A stretch of DNA of 64,000 bases, taken from the NCBI RefSeq assembly GCF_009765755.1, contig NZ_LMUV01000011.1, forward strand, positions 597,575-661,574. The letters are read 5' to 3'. The notes under the pieces are model-generated. The model worked only from the letters and a program-made list of their open reading frames with translations, was not told the origin of the DNA and did no database searches. Positions 1 through 13,811 of this stretch are shown here, in pieces (positions within the stretch are counted from its first letter, which is position 1; every line of letters starts with the position of its first letter). Made by a program: the position numbers and the translations under genes. Source of the stretch: Rhodanobacter sp. L36. GTDB taxonomy: Bacteria; Pseudomonadota; Gammaproteobacteria; Xanthomonadales; Rhodanobacteraceae.

Positions 1-29
1 CCCACTTCCATCCGGCGCCGTTGAACATC

Positions 30-794
30 ATGCCCATCTATCCGTTCGTGATCGTCGTTCTGATCCTGCTGTTTTCAGGCCTGCGTGTGCTGCAGCAATT
101 TCAGCGCGGCCTTGTGTTCCGGCTCGGACGTTACAGCGGCACGCGTGGTCCCGGCCTGACCTGGATCATCCCGGTGATCGAGCGCATGCAGGTCGTCGAT
201 GTGCGCGTGATGACTCAGGACATCGAACCGCAGGAAACCATGACCAACGACAACGTGCCGGTGAAGGTGCGCGCGGTGGTCTGGTACAAGGTCATCAATC
301 CCGAACGCGCCATCGTCGAGGTGGCGAATTTCGAGGACGCCGTACGACAGACGGCACTCACCAGCCTGCGCAGCGTGATGGGCCAGCACTCGCTCGACGA
401 GTTGCTGAAGGAGCAGGAAAAACTGTCCAGCATGCTCGGCGAAATCATCGACAAGGTGACCGAGCCGTGGGGCGTGGAAGTGGATCGCGTGCAGATCAAG
501 GACGTGGAAATTCCGCAATCCATGCAACGCGCCATGGCGCAGGAAGCCGAAGCGCATCGCGAGAAACGCGCACGCATCATCAAGGCCGAAGCCGAGCACG
601 ACGCAGCGCTCAAACTCACCGAGGCCGCTGCCAAAATGGCACACATGCCGATGGCGATGGAACTGCGACGCATGCAGATGCTGACCGAGGTCGGCGCGGA
701 GCAGAACACGATGACCATCGTGATGATGCCGTCCGAATTCGTCAGCGCCGCCGGTGCGCTGGTTCGCCTGGCGGATAACGCCAGCAGCAGCTGA
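30..794 (+). CDS. Slipin / stomatin-like SPFH (band 7) membrane protein
   Basis: This is a membrane-anchored SPFH protein of the slipin type, a family that organises membrane microdomains and often works with an NfeD partner. An N-terminal hydrophobic segment (about residues 3-18 of the ATG form) is followed by the slipin hallmark run FRLGRYSGTRGPGL and the band-7 domain (VKVRAVVWYKV, SVMGQHSLDELL). A charged helical region rich in Ala, Glu and Arg (EAEAHREKRARIIKAEAE) is the usual oligomerisation coiled coil. The ATG at 30 is preferred; an in-frame TTG at 21 lies too close to the window edge to judge. The length of about 254 aa is normal. An NfeD gene would be expected just upstream, outside the window, but cannot be seen. 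Confidence 0.9.
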   Translation: MPIYPFVIVVLILLFSGLRVLQQFQRGLVFRLGRYSGTRGPGLTWIIPVIERMQVVDVRVMTQDIEPQETMTNDNVPVKVRAVVWYKVINPERAIVEVANFEDAVRQTALTSLRSVMGQHSLDELLKEQEKLSSMLGEIIDKVTEPWGVEVDRVQIKDVEIPQSMQRAMAQEAEAHREKRARIIKAEAEHDAALKLTEAAAKMAHMPMAMELRRMQMLTEVGAEQNTMTIVMMPSEFVSAAGALVRLADNASSS

Positions 795-868
795 CGTTCT
801 CGATCGCACGCAACCAGCGAACTCCATTGGCCCAATGAATACACGCAGGGCGAGCTGAAAAATGCGAA

Positions 869-2233
869 CTAGTGGTCGGTGACGCGCAACCGCAGCTGCC
901 CGTCAGCAAGGCGCGCTGTAACGGCGTCGCCTTCGACAACGGATGATGCGGCGCGCACCACGCGGCCCGCATCATCGAAAACAATCGCGTATCCACGGTC
1001 CAGCGTCGCCAGCGGACTCACCGTATGAAGCGCGCGGGCAACGTGTTGAAGTTGCGTCTTGCGACGTTCGAGCGCGTGCAGCATCACTCGGCGCAGGCGC
1101 AGATCCTGTTCGGCGAGGCGTCGTTCCAGCAGCGGAAGACGTGCGCGAGGGTGTTGGGAGAGCAGTCGCGCATGCAGGCGTTCTAGCCGTGATTGTCGAA
1201 GCTGCTGCTGTTCGCGCAGCACAGTCGCAAGGCGTCGCTGCAAATTGATCAGTCGTTCGCGATCGCGGGCCAGGCGAGCCTGCGGTCGCTGCGCTTGCAG
1301 GCGGACCAGCAGATGATCAACGCGCTGCGCGTGCGACTGCAAACGCCGTTGCTGCCATGTGAGCAGTCGCTGCCGAAGTTGTCTCAGATGGCGGTCGACC
1401 ACTCCTGCATCGGGAACGAGAAGCTCGGCTGCAGCTGAGGGCGTGGGTGCGCGCAGATCGGCGACAAAGTCCGCAATGCTGAAATCTATTTCGTGTCCGA
1501 CGGCCGAAATCACCGGCACGGCACTGGCGTGAATGGCACGCGCGACCGCCTCGTCGTTGAAGGCCCAGAGATCTTCCAGCGAACCGCCGCCACGGGTCAG
1601 CAGCAGCACGCCGTAACGACCGCTTGCAGAAGCCTTGCGCAGCATGGAGACGATCGCCGGCGGCGCCTCGCGACCCTGCACCGGCACCGGCAGCACATCG
1701 ACTTCGACAAGCGGCCAGCGTCTCGAAAGCACGCTCAACACATCGCGCACAGCCGCGCCGGTGGCCGAGGTGATCACGCCGATGCGGTGCACGTGCAGCG
1801 GCAAGGGGCGCTTGCGCAACTGCGCGAACAGGCCTTCGGCATCGAGCCGCGTCTTGAGTTGTTCGAATTCGCGCTGCAGGGCGCCTTCGCCGGCCGGCTC
1901 CATCGACTCGGCCACCAGCTGGAATTCGCCGCGTGGTTCGTACAGGCCGACGCGCGCGCGCACCAGTACCTGCATGCCGTCGACCGGACGAAAGCGCAGC
2001 GTTCCCGCTCGGGGTTTGAACATCGCGCAACGAACCTGCGCGCCGCTGTCCTTCAGAGTGAAGTACAGATGTCCCGACGCCGGCCGAGCCACGTTCGACA
2101 GCTCGCCTTCGATCCACACTTGCGCCAGTGCATCTTCCAGCAGACCGCGAACCAGTCGGTTCAACGTGCTCGGAGTGAGGATGTGCCGGGGCGGTGCTCC
2201 GGTGCCATCGGAGAGAGAGTCAGGGCTGCGCAT
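869..2233 (-). CDS. xseA: Exodeoxyribonuclease VII large subunit
   Basis: XseA is the large, catalytic subunit of exonuclease VII, which degrades single-stranded DNA into oligonucleotides during repair and recombination. The N-terminal OB-fold ([33 protein letters not shown]) is followed by the conserved catalytic region ([64 protein letters not shown]). A long Arg/Gln/Leu-rich coiled coil precedes the short C-terminal segment (LDRGYAIV). The length of 454 aa is typical. The small subunit xseB is not adjacent. The gene is convergent with the slipin gene. Confidence 0.97.
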   Translation of the reverse strand: MRSPDSLSDGTGAPPRHILTPSTLNRLVRGLLEDALAQVWIEGELSNVARPASGHLYFTLKDSGAQVRCAMFKPRAGTLRFRPVDGMQVLVRARVGLYEPRGEFQLVAESMEPAGEGALQREFEQLKTRLDAEGLFAQLRKRPLPLHVHRIGVITSATGAAVRDVLSVLSRRWPLVEVDVLPVPVQGREAPPAIVSMLRKASASGRYGVLLLTRGGGSLEDLWAFNDEAVARAIHASAVPVISAVGHEIDFSIADFVADLRAPTPSAAAELLVPDAGVVDRHLRQLRQRLLTWQQRRLQSHAQRVDHLLVRLQAQRPQARLARDRERLINLQRRLATVLREQQQLRQSRLERLHARLLSQHPRARLPLLERRLAEQDLRLRRVMLHALERRKTQLQHVARALHTVSPLATLDRGYAIVFDDAGRVVRAASSVVEGDAVTARLADGQLRLRVTDH

Positions 2234-2311
2234 GGGCCGTGAAGGCTAACATGATGTATCTCCTGCAAACCATTGAGAAACAAGCCGTGCAGCATCGACG
2301 ACGCATGTAGC

Positions 2312-3769
2312 TCAGTCGTCATCGGGCTCGGTGTCAGCCTGTCGATGTCGCTGGCGCAACCGCCAGCCACGGATGCCGAGGTTAAGCGAAAACCACGCGG
2401 CAATCAGCGCGAACGGCCAGCCGATCCACGCCGGCCAAAGCACCGCGATCACCGCCAGCAGCGCCAGCACGACGGTGCCGACCAGCAGCGGTACGCTGGA
2501 GGTATTTTCGAGCACGCGATGGTTGGACAACGCTGCACTCACACTGTTCGCAATGCGCAACGCACTCGCTGCCGCGCGACTCGAACTGCCGCTGCCTCCA
2601 CGCGCGCGACGCGGCCGTGCGTGACTGCTCTGCACGCTTTCGCCGCGACGGCGCTGGCGCGGAGCCAGCACGATTTCGGTGGCGTTCTGCAAATCCTTCT
2701 CGTATTGCGCGGCGAGTTGGCCGGCGAATCCTGCGTCCTCGACCGCCACATCGATCTCTCGATTGCCGAGCCAGCTGGCGATGTTGAGATTCGACGAGCC
2801 CACGCGCGCCCACTGGGCGTCGGCGACGGCGGTTTTTGCGTGCAGCATCGAGCCGTTCCACTCGAACACGCGAATGCCGGCTTTCAATAGCGGGCGATAG
2901 CCAGAGCGCGACATCGCGGCGACGGCTGGAATATCGCTGCTGCCGGGCACCAGCAGGCGCACGTCCACGCCATCGAGCGATGCCGCTACCAGCGCCTGTA
3001 CGTAGGGAGCCACGCCGACGAAATATGCGTCGGTGAGCCACAGCGTTTCGCGCGCCATCGACGCGATCAGCTGATCAAGTCGGTACATGCCGGCGGTGGA
3101 TGGCTGCGTCGCGATCACCCGTAGCGATACCGAACCGGCAGGCTCGACGCTGGCTGGCGCGGGAGTAAGCGCGGGCAGGTCAGCACCGATACCGCTCCAG
3201 CTCTGGGCGAAAGCGGTTTCCAGTTCGATGACCGCCGGGCCGCGCAACGCCACGCCGGTGTCGCGCCAGGGCGCAATGTCACGCGTGCTGTCACCTAGCC
3301 ATTTTTCGCTGATGCAAACGCCGGACAGAAAGCCGTGTACGCCGTCGACCACCAGCAGTTTCCGGTGATCGCGACTGATCCAGCCGAACGGTGCACCAAG
3401 TTGCGGCGGATTGAAGATGCGAACGTCGCCGCCGGCCGCGCGCAGCGGTGCCCAGAATGCGTTGCGCGACTGCCCCAGGCAGCCGGCCCAGTCCGCCACG
3501 ACCGCGACCATCACGCCAGCTTGCGCGCGTTCGATCAGCGCATCGCGGAACAGCTGTCCGATCGCGTCGTCGCGCACGATGTAGTTTTCCAGCAGCACGC
3601 GATGCCGAGCGCCTCGGATGGCCGCGAGCCATGCGTCGTAATTGGCTTGCGCGTCGATCAGCAACTCGATGGCGTTGCCTTCGATGAGCGGCGCGCCGGC
3701 CGCGCGGCTCAGTGCCTGTTGCGCGAGCAGTCGGCTGGTGGTCGGGGGCAGCGAGGGTTTCGTCGACAT
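2312..3769 (-). CDS. Phospholipase D-family cardiolipin synthase-like protein
   Basis: This PLD-superfamily enzyme resembles cardiolipin synthase ClsB-type phosphatidyltransferases, which join phosphatidyl groups at the inner membrane. Two HKD motifs are visible: HRKLLVVDG in the first half and LHAKTAVADAQWARVGSSNLN-like sequence (HxKx4D, then GSSN) in the second. The C-terminus carries a basic linker and two hydrophobic helices (LLVGTVVLALLAVIAVLWPA and WPFALIAAWFSLNLGI), so this version is membrane-anchored at its C-terminus. The start MSTKPSL at 3769 is preferred over an upstream in-frame ATG at 3814. It lies divergent from the acetyl-CoA hydrolase gene. The exact phospholipid substrate cannot be read from sequence. 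Confidence 0.88.
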   Translation of the reverse strand: MSTKPSLPPTTSRLLAQQALSRAAGAPLIEGNAIELLIDAQANYDAWLAAIRGARHRVLLENYIVRDDAIGQLFRDALIERAQAGVMVAVVADWAGCLGQSRNAFWAPLRAAGGDVRIFNPPQLGAPFGWISRDHRKLLVVDGVHGFLSGVCISEKWLGDSTRDIAPWRDTGVALRGPAVIELETAFAQSWSGIGADLPALTPAPASVEPAGSVSLRVIATQPSTAGMYRLDQLIASMARETLWLTDAYFVGVAPYVQALVAASLDGVDVRLLVPGSSDIPAVAAMSRSGYRPLLKAGIRVFEWNGSMLHAKTAVADAQWARVGSSNLNIASWLGNREIDVAVEDAGFAGQLAAQYEKDLQNATEIVLAPRQRRRGESVQSSHARPRRARGGSGSSSRAAASALRIANSVSAALSNHRVLENTSSVPLLVGTVVLALLAVIAVLWPAWIGWPFALIAAWFSLNLGIRGWRLRQRHRQADTEPDDD

Positions 3770-3835
3770 GCCGCGAGTGTAGGCCATGCCTCGTGGAGGC
3801 ATCGTCGTTGGCACGCATCTGGCATGATTTTACCG

Positions 3836-5773
3836 ATGCCAACCAAGCGCCACTACAACGACGTCGACGATTGCGCGCAGCACATTGCCGAATGGCTGGG
3901 TGCGGACCTTCGCGTGGCCGCGCCGCTGGGTCTGGGCAAGCCGCATGGATTGCTCAATGCGCTTTATCGACTGACGCAGAAGGACACTCGGCGCTCGATG
4001 CGACTTTACACGGCGCTTTCATTGACCCGACCGAAACCGAAACCCGGGCTGGAAGCGCGGTTTCTCGATCCGTTCCTCGAACGCCATTTCGGCGCCGATC
4101 AGGTCGATCCGCAATACGCGGTGGATCAGGCGCGCGACGCGCTGCCGTCCAACGTCGAGGTGCACGAGTTCTACCTGCAATCCGGTGCGTTGCTCCATTC
4201 GGGTAGCGCGCAACGTAATTACATCAGCCAGAACTACACGCATGTGGCGCGCGATCTGACGCTGCAGGACGTGAACCTGCTGGTTCAACTGGTCGCGCGA
4301 CGCGAAGGGCCTGATGGCGTCTGCTACAGCCTGTCGAGCAACCCAGACCTCACGCTCGATTTCCTCAAGCGGATGGAAGCTGCCGGCAAGCCGCGGCCGC
4401 TTTGCGTGGCTGTAGTGCATCCCGATCTGCCGTTCATCGGCGGCGACGCGGAAGTGGCAGAGGACTATTTCGATCTCGAACTGATTCCCGCGACATCACC
4501 GCAGTTATTCGCGCTGCCGCGCCTGCCGGTCGACCTCGCAGAATACGCACTAGGCCTGCACGCCAGCGCACTGGTGAAAGATGGCGGCTGTCTGCAAATC
4601 GGCATCGGCGCGCTGTCCGATGCGCTGGTGAAAGCGCTGCTGCTGCGCCAGCAGGACAACACCATCTGGCGACGTGCGCTGGTTGCGCTGGACGTCGATG
4701 GCAGCACGCATGCCCTGGCCAGTTGGGTCGGCGGGCTGACGCCGTTTGAAACCGGCCTGTATGGCGCGAGCGAAATGGTTATGGATGGCTTCATGCACTT
4801 GCAGCGCGGCGGCATTCTCAAGCGCCGCAGCTGGGATAACCTCGCGCTTGAGCGTGCATCGGCCGCTGGCCGTCTGAACGCTGAGACGCCGGGCGGCCAC
4901 TACCTGCGCGGTGCATTCTTCCTCGGCACGCGCGAACTCTATGACTGGCTCGGCAGCACGGAGAAAGCCGATCCCGATGCCATCGACATGTGCGCGGTAT
5001 CCAACGTCAACCAGTTGTACGGCGACCATCAGGCGCTGGCCATGTTGCAGCGGCGTGGTGCGCGATTCTTCAACACCTGCATGATGGCGACACTGCTCGG
5101 CGCGGCCACCTCCGATACGCTTGAAGGCGGCGAAGTGGTCAGCGGCGTCGGTGGCCAGTACAACTTCGTGACGATGGCGCACGAGCTGGTCGATGGCCGC
5201 TCGGCCTTGCTGCTGCGCGCGACGCGCAAGGTCAACGGTGGCATCGAAAGCAACATTCGCTGGAGTTACGGCGAGACGACGATTCCGCGTCATCTGCGCG
5301 ATCTCTATATCACGGAATACGGCGTGGCCGATTTGCGCGGCAAGAGCGACGGCGAGTGCATCGAAGCGATGTTGTCGATCAGCGATGCGCGCTTCCTCGA
5401 CGCGTTATGCGCAGAGGCCAAGTCGCACGGAAAACTGGCCACGGATTTCGTGATTCCCGATGCATGGCGCAAACACCGCCCGCGTTACCTGCGCGAATCG
5501 CTGTTGCCGTTGCAGCAACGCGGGCTGTTGCCGACATTTCCATTCGGCAGCGATTTCAACGCGGTGGAGCAACGACTGTTGCCTGCGCTGAGCTGGCTGA
5601 AAAGTTCGGGCAGCCACTGGCGCGGCAAACTGCGGCTGCTGCGCGCTGCGCTGTCGCCAGGTCCGGAAGCGGCGGACGAGAGCGAGGCGCTGCGGCGCAT
5701 GGGCCTCCATGCGCCGGCAACTCTGACCGATCGCGTGCAGCGACGATTGCTGCAGGCCGCGTTGCGCCGCTGA
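3836..5773 (+). CDS. Acetyl-CoA hydrolase/transferase family protein
   Basis: A large (645 aa) member of the acetyl-CoA hydrolase / CoA-transferase family. The C-terminal half contains the characteristic region [20 protein letters not shown], followed by [20 protein letters not shown] and [17 protein letters not shown], typical of the acetyl-CoA hydrolase C-terminal domain. The central part has [17 protein letters not shown]. Members hydrolyse acyl-CoA or move CoA between carboxylates; which reaction applies here is not decidable. The N-terminal region ([21 protein letters not shown]) fits the long family version. ATG 3836 is chosen; ATG 3824 is in frame and possible. The C-terminal 100 residues are Leu/Arg-rich and less conserved. 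Confidence 0.85.
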   Translation: MPTKRHYNDVDDCAQHIAEWLGADLRVAAPLGLGKPHGLLNALYRLTQKDTRRSMRLYTALSLTRPKPKPGLEARFLDPFLERHFGADQVDPQYAVDQARDALPSNVEVHEFYLQSGALLHSGSAQRNYISQNYTHVARDLTLQDVNLLVQLVARREGPDGVCYSLSSNPDLTLDFLKRMEAAGKPRPLCVAVVHPDLPFIGGDAEVAEDYFDLELIPATSPQLFALPRLPVDLAEYALGLHASALVKDGGCLQIGIGALSDALVKALLLRQQDNTIWRRALVALDVDGSTHALASWVGGLTPFETGLYGASEMVMDGFMHLQRGGILKRRSWDNLALERASAAGRLNAETPGGHYLRGAFFLGTRELYDWLGSTEKADPDAIDMCAVSNVNQLYGDHQALAMLQRRGARFFNTCMMATLLGAATSDTLEGGEVVSGVGGQYNFVTMAHELVDGRSALLLRATRKVNGGIESNIRWSYGETTIPRHLRDLYITEYGVADLRGKSDGECIEAMLSISDARFLDALCAEAKSHGKLATDFVIPDAWRKHRPRYLRESLLPLQQRGLLPTFPFGSDFNAVEQRLLPALSWLKSSGSHWRGKLRLLRAALSPGPEAADESEALRRMGLHAPATLTDRVQRRLLQAALRR

Positions 5774-5850
5774 GGTGTCATCCACGTTCGGTTATTCTTG
5801 GCGCTTCGCCGCCGTACTTCTGGCGGCCATGTCATGTGGTCGGTTACCGA

Positions 5851-7110
5851 ATGAACGAAACATCCTTCCAGTCTCCGAGCGCGGCCGAGCCGATGGGTCG
5901 ACGTCCCAGCGTGGCGGTGCAGATCGGCAAGGTACGCGTTGGGGGCGGCGCGCCGATCGTGGTGCAGTCGATGACCAACACTGATACCGAGGATCCGGCC
6001 AGCACGGCGAAACAGATTGCCGAACTCGCACGCGCAGGTTCCGAACTCGTACGCATCACGGTGAACACGCCGGCAGCGGCCGCGGCCGTCCCGCGCATCG
6101 CCGAGCGGCTGGCGATGATGGGCGTGGATGTGCCGATCATCGGCGACTTCCACTACAACGGGCATCAGTTGCTGGAGAACGAACCGGCCTGCGCCGAAGC
6201 GCTGGCGAAATACCGCATCAATCCCGGCAACGTCGGCTTCGGCAAGAAGAGAGACAGCCAGTTCGGCGCGATCATCGAAAAGGCGATCCAGTACAGCAAG
6301 CCCGTGCGCATCGGCGCCAACTGGGGCTCGCTGGATCAGAGCATGGTTGCCGCATTGATGGACCAGAACGCACAGCGCGACCGGCCGTGGGATGCATCGC
6401 ACGTCGCGCGCGAAGCGCTGCTTCGTTCGGCGCTGGATTCCGCCGCGAAAGCCGAGGAGATCGGCCTGCCGCGCGACCGCATCATCCTGTCGTGCAAGGT
6501 ATCCGGCGTGCAGGAGTTGATCGCGGTGTATCGCGACCTTGCGGCGCGTTGCGATTACGCATTGCACCTGGGCCTTACCGAAGCTGGCATGGGTTCGAAG
6601 GGCATCACCGCATCGAGTGCCGCGCTGGCCGTGCTGCTGCAGGAAGGCATTGGCGACACCATCCGTATTTCGCTCACGCCCGAGCCGGGCGCATCGCGTA
6701 CCGGCGAAGTGATCGTGGCGCAAGAGCTGTTGCAGACGATGGGTCTGCGGTCGTTCACACCGCTGGTGACGGCATGCCCGGGATGCGGCCGCACCACCAG
6801 CGAGTTTTTCCAGGAACTGGCGAAAACCGTGCAGGAACACGTGCGTGAGCAGATGCCGGTTTGGCGCATCAAATACGACGGCGTGGAAAACCTCACGCTT
6901 GCCGTGATGGGCTGCATCGTCAACGGTCCGGGCGAATCCAAGCACGCCAACATCGGCATTTCGTTGCCGGGCAACGGCGAAGCGCCGGCGGCGCCGGTGT
7001 TCATCGACGGCGAGAAAGCGATGACTTTGCGCGGCGACAACATCGCGCGCGAATTCGTCGGCATCCTCGATGATTACGTGGCGCGCAAATACGTGGCGCG
7101 CACGAATTAG
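5851..7110 (+). CDS. ispG: 4-hydroxy-3-methylbut-2-en-1-yl diphosphate synthase (IspG/GcpE)
   Basis: IspG catalyses the penultimate step of the MEP isoprenoid pathway, reducing MEcPP to HMBPP with a [4Fe-4S] cluster. The N-terminal TIM-barrel signature ([40 protein letters not shown]) and the cluster-binding region ([10 protein letters not shown] and [14 protein letters not shown]) are all present. The length of 419 aa matches the family. The start MNETSF at 5851 is the first plausible Met after the preceding gene's stop. Its stop codon overlaps that of the convergent aat gene. Confidence 0.97.
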   Translation: MNETSFQSPSAAEPMGRRPSVAVQIGKVRVGGGAPIVVQSMTNTDTEDPASTAKQIAELARAGSELVRITVNTPAAAAAVPRIAERLAMMGVDVPIIGDFHYNGHQLLENEPACAEALAKYRINPGNVGFGKKRDSQFGAIIEKAIQYSKPVRIGANWGSLDQSMVAALMDQNAQRDRPWDASHVAREALLRSALDSAAKAEEIGLPRDRIILSCKVSGVQELIAVYRDLAARCDYALHLGLTEAGMGSKGITASSAALAVLLQEGIGDTIRISLTPEPGASRTGEVIVAQELLQTMGLRSFTPLVTACPGCGRTTSEFFQELAKTVQEHVREQMPVWRIKYDGVENLTLAVMGCIVNGPGESKHANIGISLPGNGEAPAAPVFIDGEKAMTLRGDNIAREFVGILDDYVARKYVARTN

Positions 7111-7832
7111 TTTTTCGGCTCGATTAAAACGCGCGCGCCGATGTCGGACCAGCTGCCCACGACGCCAGGAAGGTTCACGAGAGCGGAAATTTCCTGCATG
7201 AATTCGCTGCGCGGGATTTCGAGCGCGCCAAGGCCGAGCGTATGCGCATTGGCGACTTGCGCATCGATCGACGGGAAACCCAGTTCGCGCAGCAGATGCG
7301 CAAGGCTGACCAGCGCGAGTTTCGAACCGCCGTTCTGCGCGCTGAACATCGATTCGCCGCAGAACAATCGGCCGATGGCGACGCCATAAACGCCGCCGGC
7401 GAGTTCTTCGTCGTCCCACACTTCCACGCTGTGTGCGTAGCCTTCGCGATGCAGAGTGATATACGCGTCGATCATCGTCGCCACGATCCACGTGCACGAT
7501 TCGTTGGCGCGCGGCGAAGCGCAGGCGCGAATGACTTTCTCGAATGCGCGATCGACCGTCACGCGCCACGACTTGCCCGCGAGCTGCCGGCGCAAGCTGC
7601 GATTGATCCTCAACGCATCGGTTCGAAACACGCAACGCGGATCGGGCGACCACCAGAGAATCGGCTCGCCTTCACCGAACCATGGAAAGATGCCACGCGA
7701 ATACGCGGCGATCAGTCGCTGCGTGGTCAGATCTCCACCGAACGCGAGCAGACCATTCGGTTCTTTCAAGGCAAAACGTGGATCGGGAAATCGATCAGGC
7801 ATCGCCGCATCAAGTTGCGGCAACTCGATCAT
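7107..7832 (-). CDS. aat: Leucyl/phenylalanyl-tRNA--protein transferase
   Basis: Aat transfers Leu or Phe from aminoacyl-tRNA to proteins with N-terminal Arg or Lys, marking them for ClpS/ClpAP degradation. Family signatures are clear: [92 protein letters not shown] and [10 protein letters not shown]. The 241-aa length is standard. Its start overlaps the stop of the upstream FemAB-like gene by 4 bp, so the two are very likely translated from one transcript. Confidence 0.97.
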   Translation of the reverse strand: MIELPQLDAAMPDRFPDPRFALKEPNGLLAFGGDLTTQRLIAAYSRGIFPWFGEGEPILWWSPDPRCVFRTDALRINRSLRRQLAGKSWRVTVDRAFEKVIRACASPRANESCTWIVATMIDAYITLHREGYAHSVEVWDDEELAGGVYGVAIGRLFCGESMFSAQNGGSKLALVSLAHLLRELGFPSIDAQVANAHTLGLGALEIPRSEFMQEISALVNLPGVVGSWSDIGARVLIEPKN

Positions 7833-8968
7833 GGTTCGCTGATGTTTGCGTACGGGCTGCGTTCCTGCAGTTCACTCATATAGACGTCCATCGATTCCGA
7901 CTCACGCACGAGAGCAGACGCCACGGCTTTTCGAAAATCCGGATGGACCAGATAGTGCCGCGAATGCGTACGCGCCGGAAGAAAACCTCGCGCCATCTTG
8001 TGTTCGCCTTGCGCGCCGGGTTCAAAGCGTTCGAGCTGGTGGGCGATGGCGTGTTCGATGCCCTGGTAGTAGCAGAGTTCGAAATGCAGTCCCGGTACGT
8101 CGACGACGGCGCCCCAGTAACGGCCATACAGCACATTGTCGCTGCGCACGAAAAGCGCCATCGCGACAATGTTTTTTTCGTCGCGCGCCATGGCGATTTG
8201 CGTGGTCTGGCCCAGTTCGCCGAGGTGGCTGAAAAACGCAGCGGTTAATGCGGCGTGGTTGCCCTTGGCGTCGAAAGTGGTCTCGTAGAGCGCGTGCACG
8301 CGACGCCATTCTTCCAGGCTTAACGTGTCGCCGCTGCGCCATTCGATGGTCAGCCCGTTCGCGTGTGCCTGTTTGCGTTCGCGCTGGATGTTCTTGCGCT
8401 TCTTGTGGTTCAGCGCGGCGAGGAACTGCGGAAAGTGTTTGTAGCCGTGGTTGTGCCAGTGGAACTGGATGTCCGAACGAGCGAGCCAATCCTCGTCGAA
8501 CGCTTCGAGCTCGGTGGGCTGCAGGAAATTGGCGTGCACGGAAGACAGGCCCATGCGTTCGGCTTCCTCGCGCATCGCTTCGACGAGTGCGCGCTGAAGC
8601 ATCGGGGCCTGCATGCCGTTGCCGGCGAGCAGCCTGGGCCCGGGCACGGGCGAGTAGGGCACGGCGTTGAGCAGCTTCGGGTAGTACTCGCCGCCAGCGC
8701 GTTCCCAGGCGCTGGCCCAACTCCAGTCGAATACGAATTCGCCGTGCGAGTTGCCCTTCAGATACAACGGCGCCGCAGCGATCAGCTCTTCGTTTTCGTA
8801 CAAGCCCAGATGATGCGCCTGCCAGCCCCAGTCGGGCCGGACGCAACCGCGGTGCTCCAGCGCGGCGAGAAATGCGTGCGACACAAACGGATTGGCGTCG
8901 ACGCGCAGCGCGTCCCAGGCGTGCGCCGGAATCTGATCGATCGTGGTGTGGAAGCGAGCGGTGATCAC
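7829..8968 (-). CDS. FemAB-like GNAT-fold acyltransferase (DUF482/PF04339 type)
   Basis: A 379-aa protein of the FemAB-like GNAT family (formerly DUF482), annotated in many proteobacteria as a peptidoglycan-biosynthesis-like N-acyltransferase. Recognisable stretches are ANPFVSHAFLAALEHRGCV, VFDWSWASAWERAGGEYYPK, HVNFLQP-like SSVHANFLQPTE, KKRKNIQRERKQA and GLHFELCYYQGIEHAI. The true substrate is unknown. It sits directly upstream of aat with a 4-bp overlap and downstream of trxB, from which it is separated by a REP-type inverted repeat. Confidence 0.85.
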   Translation of the reverse strand: MITARFHTTIDQIPAHAWDALRVDANPFVSHAFLAALEHRGCVRPDWGWQAHHLGLYENEELIAAAPLYLKGNSHGEFVFDWSWASAWERAGGEYYPKLLNAVPYSPVPGPRLLAGNGMQAPMLQRALVEAMREEAERMGLSSVHANFLQPTELEAFDEDWLARSDIQFHWHNHGYKHFPQFLAALNHKKRKNIQRERKQAHANGLTIEWRSGDTLSLEEWRRVHALYETTFDAKGNHAALTAAFFSHLGELGQTTQIAMARDEKNIVAMALFVRSDNVLYGRYWGAVVDVPGLHFELCYYQGIEHAIAHQLERFEPGAQGEHKMARGFLPARTHSRHYLVHPDFRKAVASALVRESESMDVYMSELQERSPYANISEP

Positions 8969-8980
8969 ATTACAGAGCCG

Positions 8981-9103
8981 TCATTCCGGCGCAGGCCGGA
9001 ATCCAGTGGCGATTGTGTCCGATTGTCGGTTTCGGTTCGAACGTCAATCGCATCAGGACAGAGTCGATCCTTGCCAGCTGGATTCCGGCCTGCGCCGGAA
9101 TGA
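8981..9103. repeat. REP-type inverted repeat pair (REPIN-like)
   Basis: A perfect 26-bp sequence at 8981-9006, itself containing the palindromic core CCGGCGCAGGCCGG, is repeated in inverted orientation at 9078-9103. The two arms frame 71 bp. Such paired palindromes are typical of REP/REPIN elements dispersed between genes in Xanthomonadales and mobilised by RAYT-type transposases. No RAYT gene is in the window. It lies between trxB and the FemAB-like gene and could fold into a stable hairpin in their transcript. Confidence 0.85.
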
Positions 9104-9130
9104 CGATTGGCAGCAGAGACTTCAGCTTGA

Positions 9131-10090
<960 letters not shown>

Positions 10091-10307
10091 TTATAATCCT
10101 TGGGTTTACCGATGGCCTGAAACTCTATTCGATGCAGCTGCCGCTACGGTTTCTCCACGCAGGGAGTCAATCGGTGCCGGCGGGCTGCATGATCCCGCAA
10201 GGATGGGGAATCCACCCGGCTGATTCAAGGTAGGCGGCCAATTCAACGACACCATTGCGGCTGTTGCGCGATGGATTCACCACGTGCTCCCACAGGATTC
10301 TTTCTCC

Positions 10308-11372
10308 ATGCGTATCGGTATCCCCTCCGAAACCAAGACCCTCGAAGGTCGTGTTGCCCTCGTTCCCGCAGCCGCTGCCGACCTGGTGCGTCGCGGCCAC
10401 GAAGTATTCATCCAGGCCGGCGCTGGCCTCAAAAGCGGTTTCAGCGACGACGCTTACGTGAAGCAGGGCATCCAGATCGTGCCCGACGCGGCTGCGCTGT
10501 ACGAAGCGGGCGAATTGATCGTCAAGGTGAAGGAGCCGGTCGCGGGCGACCTCGCGCTGTTGAAGAAGCATCACCTGTTGTTCTGTTATCTGCATCTGGC
10601 TGCCGAGCCGGCGCTGACAAAGAGCCTGCTGGACATCGGCCTGACCGGCGTGGCGTTTGAGTCGGTGGAAGAAAATGGTGGCTTGCCGCTGTTGCTGCCG
10701 ATGTCGGTGATCGCAGGGCGCATTGCCACGCAGATCGGAACCACGCTGCTGCATCGTCCGCAGGGCGGCAAGGGCAAACTGCTGGGCGGCATGGCTTCCA
10801 CGCCGCGCGGCAAAGTGGTGGTGCTGGGCGCCGGCGCTGCCGGTGGCAATGCTGCTGCGCTCGCCGCCGCTGCCGGTGCCAACGTGGTGGTGTTCGACAA
10901 GCGCCAGGATCGTCTCGCCGAGATGATGGCGATGGGCCCGAACGTCACTGCGCTGTATGCGTATGAATCGTCCGTCGCCGAAGAAGTGCGCGATGCCGAC
11001 ATAGTGGTCGGCGCCGTGTTGATTCCGAGCGCCAAGGCGCCGCGCGTGGTCACCGAGGCGATGGTGAAGACGATGGAGCCAGGCAGCGTGATGGTGGATA
11101 TCTCGATCGACCAGGGTGGCTGCTTCGAAACATCGAAACCGACCACTTGGAAGGAGCCGACGTACGACGTGCACGGCGTGACGCATTTCTGCGTCACCAA
11201 CATGCCGGGCGCGGTGCCACAGACATCGTCTGTGGCGATTTCCGCCGCAATCCTGCCTTACGTGCAGCGTCTTGCGGGCGGCAACGAATGGCGTGAATTC
11301 GAGCCGCTGCGCGTTGGTGTCAACATCGATGGCGGCAAACTGGTGCATCCGGCATTGCAGGGTATGCTCTGA
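10308..11372 (+). CDS. ald: Alanine dehydrogenase
   Basis: Ald oxidatively deaminates L-alanine to pyruvate with NAD+. The protein starts [20 protein letters not shown] with the conserved substrate-binding residues, followed by the Rossmann motif [21 protein letters not shown] and the C-terminal [36 protein letters not shown]. The 354-aa length is typical (family 360-375). ATG 10308 fits the family N-terminus exactly. The gene is followed after 32 bp by ftsK, a common pairing. Confidence 0.97.
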   Translation: MRIGIPSETKTLEGRVALVPAAAADLVRRGHEVFIQAGAGLKSGFSDDAYVKQGIQIVPDAAALYEAGELIVKVKEPVAGDLALLKKHHLLFCYLHLAAEPALTKSLLDIGLTGVAFESVEENGGLPLLLPMSVIAGRIATQIGTTLLHRPQGGKGKLLGGMASTPRGKVVVLGAGAAGGNAAALAAAAGANVVVFDKRQDRLAEMMAMGPNVTALYAYESSVAEEVRDADIVVGAVLIPSAKAPRVVTEAMVKTMEPGSVMVDISIDQGGCFETSKPTTWKEPTYDVHGVTHFCVTNMPGAVPQTSSVAISAAILPYVQRLAGGNEWREFEPLRVGVNIDGGKLVHPALQGML

Positions 11373-11404
11373 TCCGTCCAGAAAAAAACAGGCAGGTTTC
11401 CAAG

Positions 11405-13732
<2,328 letters not shown>

Positions 13733-13811
13733 GCCTGTCGTATTTGTAGGAGCGCACCGTTAAGCCTGCACGACCCACACTTCACTGCATCGCCATGTCT
13801 CGGGGAATCCG

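Noticed and set aside
3335..3835. Upstream extension of the acetyl-CoA hydrolase frame
   Set aside because: It is antisense to the phospholipase D-type gene and not family-like; the start is placed at 3836.
5485..7653. A 722-codon minus-strand frame across ispG
   Set aside because: Arg-rich shadow of ispG and aat with no recognisable motif.
10092..10097. A TATAAT hexamer between trxB and ald as a promoter
   Set aside because: No acceptable -35 at a proper spacing on either strand, so it was not called.
13748..13760. GTAGGAGCGCAC-like sequence after ftsK as a REP element
   Set aside because: It resembles a common REP half-site, but no matching inverted partner is present.
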